Source: Prorocentrum cordatum (Eukaryota > Sar > Dinophyceae > Prorocentrales > Prorocentraceae). From it: 64,000 nucleotides of DNA. The notes under the pieces were generated by a model. It was not told the origin of the DNA and did no database searches. It saw only the letters and a program-made list of their open reading frames with translations. Made by a program: the position numbers and the translations under genes. The stretch spans positions 124,001-188,000 of the forward strand of contig CAUYUJ010016362.1 of NCBI GenBank assembly GCA_963575745.1, written 5' to 3'. Below are positions 56,541-64,000 of the stretch, piece after piece. The number at the start of each line of letters is the position of its first letter. The first letter of the stretch is position 1.

Positions 56541-57117
56541 AGGAACCCGACACCAACACCAAGAAGCCACTAGAAAAGAAAACATTGCAGCCTCTGTTGG
56601 ATGCCGTCGCCCGTGTCTTCGGGTTCGCGTGTCCAGAGTTGATGAATGCCAGCTCTGAGCGCGTGGGAACATAACGGGCCGTCTCCAGTTCCCCAAGTGC
56701 GCGTTAGGATTTCCATGGGCCGCGCGAGTCCCGCGGGCCGTGCGAACCCAGCCAGCCCCATGAACCCCACGAGTTCCACGAAGAGCTTCATGGGCCGAAC
56801 GTGCGCCGCAGCGCGCATAAGCCCAACGCGCCGCGCTGGCCCAGCATGCCGCGCGGGCACCATTGGCTCCCTGACTCGTCAGTGCCACATCTGGTTTCTG
56901 AGCCTTGGAAACCCCGCGGGCCATGGGAGCCCCGTGGGCCTCAGGGGCGCCATGAGCTGCATGGGACGTTTCCCTATCATGGAAGCACCGTGGTTTGCAA
57001 AGTCGGAGAGCAATGCGAGCCATCTCAAGCTTTCTTGGCTTCGTTGGGTCGCTCAGCCCCCACAGGGAAAGCGCTCCGAACTTTTCCAGGGGCGTCTTGG
57101 TGCCGGTGCCGGCTTCT
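56541..57117 (+). mobile_element. TIR element inside copia gag, left of a tandem pair
   Basis: The left end AACCCGACACCAACACCAAG pairs with the inverted right end CTTGGTGCCGGTGCCGGC-TTCTTGTTCCC at 57091-57117. The interior is GC-rich and has no supported gene. It interrupts gag coiled-coil coding. Size about 577 bp. May be an introner-like element, since the host sequence resumes after a CCCAG on the far side of its neighbour. Confidence 0.6.
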
Positions 57118-57125
57118 TGTTCCCT

Positions 57126-57712
57126 GCAACATCAAAAAGCCGACGCCAGCACCAAGACCCCCACTGGAACGGCGGCCCCATGTGCGAGCTGAACCCCTCG
57201 ACGATTTCGGAAGGTTGCCACGGGCTGCGGGCTTGGGTCAAGAGGGGGCCACGGTCTTATGCCCAGGCCGCGACGGGCGGCCACCGCCCCCTTTCGCAGA
57301 GAGCGGCGGATTCGAACTCGTCGGGCCTTGGCGCGGGGCCAGACGAGGGTCAGGGATGCGACGCGGGCGGACATAGGGTGGGCGAGGGGTGGGGGGGATG
57401 AGAGGGGGGCGGGCGGGCGGGGGCAGGCGTGGTGGAGGGCGGCGGTGGGGGGAGTGAAGCTTCAGCCATGGGGGATGCCGCAGCCTTCCCTCTTCTCTCC
57501 CTCTTCTCCCGAGAGCGCCCGCTAGTTTCGCTTCTCGCTTGCACTTGTTATGTCCTGCTTTCCCTCCTGCGTGCTGCGCGACGTCTCCCTTCCCCCGCCC
57601 TCCTCGCCCACTCTGCGATTCCTCAGGCCAGGGCGGGCTCGCGCTGGTCCAAAACGCGATTCGACATTTCGTGAAACAAATGCTTTCTTGGTGCTGGCGT
57701 CGGCTTTTTGTT
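57126..57712 (+). mobile_element. TIR element inside copia gag, right of a tandem pair
   Basis: The left end ATCAAAAAGCCGACGCCAGC…ACCAAG is the inverted match of the right end CTTGGTGCTGGCGTCGGCTT…TTTGTTCTCCC at 57683-57712 (near-perfect over ~27 bp). About 587 bp. Only ~8 bp separates it from the first element, and the adjoining ends form a hairpin at 57091-57155. Gag coding resumes right after CTCCCAG at 57716-57718, as expected if the unit can be spliced out. Confidence 0.65.
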
Positions 57713-58828
57713 CTCCCAGATGGCGAAGTTGCGCCCGAGCTGCAAGAGAAGTAGTCTGAGCTGCAGCAATGGGTCACCGAGGCGGAGGACTACCAGGGGG
57801 AGCTGCGACAGGCCACCCTCATGCTTGCCATGCTGGCCATCCCGGCTGCAGATGCAGGGCGGCGTTTTTCTGCCCCGCCAGCGCCCCCCCCCGCGCGGAC
57901 GTTGGCTGCGTTGTCTTTGGGGGGGGGCCGGGCTGCCCGCGGTAGCGAGCCAGGCGCCGCTGCGCGGGCTTCTGGAACCGCCGCGCTGCCCGCAGCGTCG
58001 GAGCCTCTGCTCCGCATGCGCCCCAGGAGCGACGGCGGCGCCCCAATCAGGACGGCGCCTCTGGCGAGCGTCGGGGCGGGCGCGCGCGGCGCAGCAGCGA
58101 GCCCGAGACCCGCGGCCAGCCCGACCATGGCTTCGGCCCCGCGGGCGCGCCCTCGCGCTTCGCCTGCGGCGTCCGCGGCGCAGGCTCCTGCGGGCCCGGC
58201 TAGGAACGAGTTCTCGGATGAGTCGTCTGGTGAAGCCCGCAAGCGGACGGAAGTGAAGGCCATCAGTTTGGTTTCGTCTTCGACGCCCGCAGGTTTCCGA
58301 GCCTGGCTCAGCGATGCTGATCCAGCGTGCGCCAAGGCTTCGAACCGACCACAACGACGCACGGTAAGATACTTCAAGTTCGCCGAGGCTTGCGAGGACC
58401 CGAGCCAGCTGATGGAGGTCCCGAAGAGATGGCGGCCTCTTGATGCCGAGCTGCTCGCCGCAGTCATGGAGCACGCTACCGCGAGCAGTGCTACCGGGTC
58501 GGGGGCGAGCCATCGGGGCGATATGCCTTCTTGAGCGCGCTCCGGAAGCATGCGCTCCAACGAGGCAGAGCCGCCGAGTTGACCTCGCCAAGCTCATGGC
58601 GCACGAGTTCCACGGCGACCTGAGCCTCTATCTGGGCGGGTTGGACAGGATCCCCATGCACCTTGGCGACCCGCCTGACGAGAAGCTCCTGCATGCGTGC
58701 GTTGAGCCGCAGCTACGGCGCTGCAAGCACTTGAACAGGGATTTCGGGATTTACGACCGCGCGTTGGAGGGGGCCGACGAGAAGAGCGTGGAGTTATTGT
58801 ACTCCGCTGCGAGGGGGCGCGTTAATTA

Positions 58829-60954
58829 GGCGTAAGGCGCTGCCGGACGTGGAGGACGCGCTGCTCAGGCCGACTTCCAAGGCGGCGCCAGTGAAGGACC
58901 CGAAGGGCAAAGGCGGGGGCATAGACAACAAGATCCGCGCGGACACTGCGGCGCCTCCAGGTGCCTCGAGGGGGCCTTGCCGGCGCATCCTTTTCTGATA
59001 GGCGCGCCAACGACGACTGCCCTTGCGCGCGCAGCGGCCCGGAGGTGGAGAAGGCCGAGGCGGCCAAGGCGAAGGCCAAGGCCGAGGCAAAGGCCTTGCC
59101 GAAAGGCGCGGCCCAGAGCGGGACTGAGGAGCCGCGGGGACGCACCCCGACGATGTGCGCCAGCATCAAAAGGGGCACCCCGCGCAGATATGGCGATTAG
59201 GGCATCTTCCGGCACTGCTCGACCCCGCCGACCAGGGGCGACCTCGAGGCGATCCGCGCGGGCGCTCCTGCCACGAACCCGGAAGCTGCCGGGGTGCACG
59301 ACTCCACCCAGGCCGTCGGCGGAGCTTCCCAAGAAGCAGATGATCTGCCAGGTCAGCGCTTCTGCATTCGACGAGCGGGCACTCGACGCAGCTGCTGCCG
59401 CCTGCGACGTGGCGAACCCCGCGGTGCACGGCACCGGGGGCGAGCAGAGCGCGCCCGCGGCGATGCGGTCGGCAGGGGGGATCTTCGACCCCAACGAGAC
59501 AGTCGCAGCTGACGTCAAGCCCATTGGCGAGACAGTCATTGCGCACGCGCTGCCGCGCACGCCGAAAGCGCTGGCCTTGGGCAGGAGGCGCGCACTACAG
59601 GGGCGCGGTTTCCATGGGCATCCTTATCAGCTGAAGCCGGAGGTTTTCAAGCCGAACGGCGAGAAGATTCATCGCGAGGCCGATGAGAACTATGTGCTCT
59701 TCGTCCGTAACCGCCGGAGCTCTAGGGCCCGACGCCCGGTCCCTGCGGCCGCGAAGCCTCCGGAAACTGCCGAGCCCAGCGACGCCGCGGGGGGGCGGCT
59801 CCACGGGGGTGGCGAGCTCGAGCTCGACGTGCCTCCCATTCTTGACGCAGCAGATGCAGACGACGCGCCTGAGCACTCCGTGTTGGCCGACATCCAGCGC
59901 GTCCTGGACGTGGCTGACAAAGCCGAGTGCGACGCTGAGGCCGATGCCATCGCATATGACTCCAATTTAGCCGCGAAGCAGGTCCAGGCCAAGGACGAGG
60001 AGCAGGGCTACTGCACGCCGCGCGTGGACATCGCGTCACTGGAGCATTTGAGCATGCACCTTCCCTGGTTGCAGGGGCGCTCCCTCTGCGACGATGCCAA
60101 GCACCTCCACGAGCGCAAGCTGCGACGTAAGGAGCCCGTGGTGTACGTCACCAGCCAAGACGCGATCGACAAGCCCTGCGGCGCGATGTTGCACATGGAT
60201 TGGCTGGAGATTCGCAGGGCGACGTTGGCTTGCAGGACGGCGCAGCGCGCCCTCATGCTGACCGACGACATGAGACATGACCGACTTTCTGGGCGCCAGC
60301 CCGTCGAACTCCAATGACGCAGCCATGGTCGTGGAGTTGATCCATCGTTTTGACGACGTGCCGCCTGTCATTGGGAGGTGGTGGTCCGATCGAGCCCTTG
60401 AGTTCTTAGCTGCTGCTCGAGTCGTTCGCGCATTCCGTCCGCTGGCCCATTTTACCTCCGCGCCGTACAGACACCTCCCAAAGGCAGAGAGATCCAACTG
60501 GACAGCAGCAGAGGGAGCGCGGGCATCGCCCATCCAGTCTGGCCTCAGTGAGGCATGGTGGGCTGTGGCGCTGCTGGTCTGGATAGCCCAGTGGAATGGC
60601 TTCATGACCGGAGCTGATGGCATGACGCCGTACCTCGGGAGGCAAACCGAGAGAGCTCGAGATTGCCATCGGACCAGGGGGGAGGTGGGCATCCAGCTGC
60701 GGGGCCATCTTCCCATCGAGGCTTACCTCGGCGGCTCGGGCCTCCAAGGCGGCCATCGGACGGAGCGTGGACGCGGTGTTCCCGCGGGGCGCGTCGTTCC
60801 CGCTGCGGCAGCGCTTGGCCATCCACGGTGCCACAATCGACAAGACGCTGCAGACGCCCCACGTCGCCGAGGACGGCGACTCCTGGGAGATGCTGGAGGA
60901 GCAGGGCAGCATCGACGTGGACGCGGAGTACTTCGACGGCAAGTGGGGGGATAA
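58829..60954 (+). pseudogene. Protease/integrase region of copia element 2
   Basis: The long open frame 58977-60317 includes NETVAADVKPIGETVIAHAL and FHGHPYQLKPEVFKPNGEKI (linker or protease region; no clear DTG/DSG). It then has EHLSMHLPWLQGRSLCDDAK, in the position of the integrase HHCC region, with the Cys/His pattern incomplete. After a frame change near 60277 the integrase core follows: WWSDRALEFLAAARVVRAFR, PLAHFTSAPYRHLPKAERSN, GADGMTPYLGRQ. A further break near 60650 leads into the linker frame that starts before 60767. The D and the PKAER-type element typical of the core are visible; whether the triad is complete is not clear. Confidence 0.65.
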
Positions 60955-63900
60955 TGCGGCCAAGTTCGTGTCCAGCGCGCCGCTTGGGCATGTCTTGGCA
61001 TTGGAAATGGACGTCGCCAACGACGACGCGCAGATGGAGATGCACTGCGCGAGCCCTGACTTCCAGCCCGTCGACGCCGACCGGGTCGAGGCGCAGCAGG
61101 CCCAGGGGGACATCAAGCCCGAGATCGCCATCATTGAAGGGGGGGCGGCTCCGCCCGGGCGGCGGGTCGACCCGTTCGCAAGGGGCGACAGGGTTCGACT
61201 CGCGCATGCGCCTTCCTGGCCGCGTCGCCCGCCGACGCGCGAGCCCAAGGCCCGGGTCGGCATCGGGCCGCCCGCGCAGAAGGTCCTCCGAGACGAGTGG
61301 GAGAGGACCGACAAGAAGAGCTTTGACGAGCATGAGGGTCGAAGGTCAACGTGGTTAACGGCAAAGCGGAAGGGCGTCGCCACCTCAACCGTCCCACTGG
61401 CTGCAGTCGTGAGCCAGAGCACACAGACTGTCGGGCGCGCCCGCGTGCTGGGGGGCGCCCTGAAGAGGGATGACGCGGCCCGTACTTCAGCGCAGCCGCA
61501 GCCTGCAGTGGCGCACGGGCAGTCTGCGATTACCCTAGCGCAGCAGGTGCGGAGCATGATCATCACGGGTGACTATCTGTTTTTTGTTATTGGAGTTGGG
61601 GCGCTCTGAAGATAGTGAGCTCAGCGCCGCAGTCCAGGGGCACTGCCTGGCGGCGCGCATCGCCGCCAAGCAGGACTTGACGCTGAAGAGCACCAAGAGG
61701 CCGATCGACGGCTTCATCCGGTTCTGCGTCCTGAGCGAGGTGGAGGTGCACGTCTGGGTCAGCATCCCGGGCATCACCGCCGTGGATGACCTGACGAACA
61801 AGCTCGTCGACGCCACCATCCCGACCTGCTCCCACGCAGGCCAGGTCAACGGCGCATTTTCCTGGGAGTGCGCGGACTGCAACCCACTGTGGACAGATCC
61901 CCGAGTCGACGGCAGGCTAACCCAGCGCAGCGCTGCGGAGTTCGTGCCATCCGCAGCCGCAGTGGGGCGGCTGTCTCTCAAGGGCAAGGGCAAGGATATG
62001 TTCACCAGGGAGAAGTGGAGGATCGCAACCACGCACCCCGGAAATCCCATAGCTGGAGCCGTGCGCCGAGGCGCCAGGCAGCATCCCTGAGGCGAGCTTT
62101 TGGAGGGCCGCGGCAAACGCGCGGCAGCCAGCGCCATGTACACGCCGTTGATGGCGAAGCTGGTTTGGAAAGCACTAAAGCCGCAGGTTCCCGCTCCAGA
62201 TCGCATCTTGGGGTGCGTGCTACCGCGGGGAGCGTCGACAATGCCGTTATGGCGTGGCCTCATCACACGGCTCGTGAATATGAGGTCACAAGAGGCTAAG
62301 ACTCTAGGCCTCCTAGATGGGGTCGGAGTAGATGGGGTCGGAGGATCGCGCCGCATCGCCGATGCATCGCCGATGCGGCTCGATGTAGGGCCCGATTTGC
62401 TTCGCGTCGACGGCGCCGATGCATCGCCCACGTCGAAGATGCATCGCCGGTGCATCGCCGGTGCATCGCCGATGCATCGCCGATGCATCGCCGATGTATC
62501 GGCGATGCGGTGAGATCCTTCGACCCCATCTACTCGGACCCCATCTAGGAGGCCTCTAAAGACCGAGAAGGCGCAGGCGGCGGTTGAGGCTGAGCTCGAG
62601 GGGCACCGCAGGCGCGGCACCTGGGACATCACTCAAGTCCGGAGCCTGCGCGACTGGATGGACGACCCTGGATATGCCAACGTCGTCGTCGGCCGCGTCT
62701 TCATCATCCTGGGCTGCAAGAACAGTGAGATGGACGAGAAAGGATGGCGCTATCGCGCCCGAGCGGTGTTCCAGGGCAGCAACATCTGGACCCGCACTGG
62801 GCGCATCGCACACGAGATCTTTGACGACGTCTCGAACTGCGCAGCCAGCCTGATGGCTGCCAGAGGTGCGTTCGCAGTCGTGGTGATGAAGGGGATGGCG
62901 TGTACGTGTCGCGATGCCTTCGAGGCGTGCCTGCAGGCGTCCATGGAGACGGACCCGAACATCGTCAACCTGGTCGAGCTACCGCGGGAGTGGTGGCCGA
63001 AATTATGGTTCTATGACGCTGGCCGTGCCCAGCCTCGATACCATCGCCCTGATGCCCCTGTGATGCACGCGCTGCCGGGGCGCCCCAAGAGCGGCAACAT
63101 CTGGGAGCCCCACACCGACGCATTCTTCTTAGCCAAGCTGATGGGTTGGCGGAAGGTCGAGGGACGGCACGGCGCTTGGGTCCACGCAGACGGCTCCATC
63201 ATGGTCATTTACGTCGACGATTTCATGTTGGTCGCCATGCCAAGCAGCACTGGTACGATCTGGGGCAGTGCATCGTCTTCCGAGAGACGTGCGCGCACGT
63301 GAGCCGCCACCTGGGCGCCATCTACTACTTCGACGCCGTCGACCCGCAGAAGCCTCTGAGCGCGCGCTCGGTGACCACGAGCATGAGCAGCTACCTGAAG
63401 AACCTCGTTGACCGTTTCCGGAAGGACTTCAAGGGTGTCTTCTGCAAGGCCACGACGCCCTTCCCGCCGGACGCCGAGGACAGCGCGGCAGATGAGGAGC
63501 CCGGCGTCTTCCAGAACTCAGCTGCCAGTTTCGTGGCGTCGGGCCTGTGCGCCTCGCTGGTGCGCCGCCGAGATCTGTCAGTCGCCGTGCAAAGGATGTG
63601 CTCGCGGGTGACCAGGTGGGCCGTGAGCGACGATGTCGCGGGCGCCCTTGGCCCCGCAGGCTTGGCGGACCTCGCGATCGCTATTTGGCCGGATGCCGAC
63701 TGGGCCGGCGCCCCGAGCACCGCCGGGAACACGAGCGGATTATTGCGAGCTGGAGGGCACGGAGTCTGGAAACACCTTTCCTTTGACGTGGAAGGTCTCG
63801 CACCAGGCAGCCACGAGCAGCAGTTCCGCAGAATCGGAGACCGCATCGGCCTCGTCTGCGCTCGGCAAGTGGCCCTGCCGATCCAGACTCTGTTGTCCGA

Positions 63901-64000
63901 GATGTTGGGCTTCGCGGTGCCCATCTGGCGCCGAGTAGACAACGCTCAGGCCACCCAGGCGATCAGAAAAGGGTACACCAAACGCCTGAGATCCCTGTCC
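60767..64000 (+). pseudogene. Linker, RT and RNase H of copia element 2 (partial)
   Basis: The linker is open in frame 2 to 61609, then in frame 3 from 61569 with a TGA at 62088-62090. Removing the insertion at 62307-62558 leaves frame 3 intact: …SQEAKTL joins KTEKAQAAVEAELEGH. RT: GHRRRGTWDITQVRSL, WRYRARAVFQGSN, RDAFEACLQA (motif A Asp), ALPGRPKSGNIWE and VIYVDDFMLVA (motif C YVDD intact). A one-base shift at 63236-63238 leads to KQHWYDLGQCIVFRETCAHV. The RNase H block DADWAGAPSTAGNTSG is in frame 2. FPLTWKVSHQAATSSSSAES is in frame 3. PIQTLLSEMLGFAVPIW and RVDNAQATQAIRKGYTKRL are back in frame 2 to the edge. Confidence 0.8.
62303..62558. mobile_element. Foldback element with 34-bp TIRs and TCTA target duplication
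   Basis: Arms 62307-62340 and 62521-62554 are inverted copies with one mismatch, starting GGCCTCCTAGATGGGG. TCTA flanks both sides (62303-62306 and 62555-62558). The interior is built of GATGCATCGCC-type 11-bp units, which are themselves partly palindromic. It sits in the copia element at the start of the RT coding. Element plus one TCTA copy is 252 bp, so the reading frame is preserved after insertion until a stop inside. Confidence 0.88.

Larger units (their letters stand above)
55285..58828 (+). pseudogene. Gag-like region of copia element 2
   Basis: A short coding piece lies at about 55140 (LNFGELKSTLSETHTPDRRI). Then 55285-56223 gives an A/Q-rich chain with coiled coil (RVVAYEQRLEAQAAVEARAA), and 56284-56540 gives another coiled coil (ELRDHERRVREELQRAAAET). 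After the two TIR insertions the coiled coil resumes at about 57722 (EVAPELQEK-stop-SELQQWVTEAEDYQ). A linker leads to the capsid-like part (TPAGFRAWLSDADPACAKAS, HEFHGDLSLYLGGLDRIPMH, RDFGIYDRALEGADEKSVEL, to 58828). An in-frame TAG (57754-57756) and at least two frameshifts near 58470-58590 show decay. Confidence 0.6.
55130..64000 (+). mobile_element. Decayed Ty1/copia-type element 2 (runs off the right edge)
   Basis: Order gag, protease/integrase region, linker, RT, RNase H on the plus strand, with several frameshifts and nonsense codons and three non-coding insertions (56541-57117, 57126-57712, 62307-62554). Its RT and integrase differ clearly from those of element 1, so the two belong to different copia lineages. 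The 3' end and LTR lie outside the window. No left LTR was identified. Confidence 0.75.

Noticed and set aside
61187-61205. tRNA T-loop (GGTTCGACTC)
   Set aside because: No matching acceptor stem, anticodon arm or D-arm around it, and it lies in the copia linker coding sequence.

Overview
The window is almost certainly nuclear DNA of a dinoflagellate. It is GC-rich and full of introns. Reading frames only join across introns if GC-AG and GA-AG boundaries are allowed as well as GT-AG, and many junctions repeat an AGG-type motif. Two stretches resemble the dinoflagellate spliced leader. The proteins are rich in K/R-P-A, acidic and RS tracts, and the retroelement families are ones typical of dinoflagellates. 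The GC content and element types would suit a Prorocentrum-like genome, but the species is a guess. Nothing looks bacterial: there are no operons, ribosome-binding sites or CRISPR. I found no rRNA or tRNA gene.

Layout. 1-6400: the end of one gene, a broken gene remnant, a three-exon gene (1760-4100), a short gene or gene fragment (5212-5586), and a dense set of small repeats, including two copies of one TIR element and a five-fold palindrome array. 6428-11400: a K/R-P-A-A protein gene followed by a frameshifted DDE-type transposase-like gene. 11400-12777: a minisatellite and an unusually AT-rich island. 12778-20461: two multi-exon genes whose introns hold microsatellites; the second can be modelled as eight in-frame exons. 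21945-27167: a second transposase-like gene, followed four bases later by a methyltransferase-like gene. 27168-30410: one small multi-exon gene among microsatellites.

30411-about 40200: a DIRS-like tyrosine-recombinase retroelement with Zn-binding N-terminal regions, a methyltransferase-like domain, RT, RNase H, a second methyltransferase-like region, and a tyrosine recombinase with all catalytic residues. 40517-42695: a gene in the same open frame whose product would combine a basic-rich region with Zn-finger and RS segments. 43201-43746: a long direct repeat with a spliced-leader-like stretch in its spacer. 43748-47945: a decayed Ty1/copia element. 49028-49460: an 88-bp tandem array. 50990-51870 (minus): a decayed methyltransferase-like domain of the kind seen in dinoflagellate LINE-like polyproteins. 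55130-64000: a second, different, decayed copia element. It is interrupted by two TIR elements and by a foldback element with a clean target-site duplication, and it runs off the right edge.

The most striking theme is that SAM-methyltransferase-like domains occur beside or inside three unrelated kinds of mobile element: a DDE transposase gene, a DIRS-like element (probably twice) and a LINE-like remnant. All function calls rest on motifs read by eye. No database search was run.
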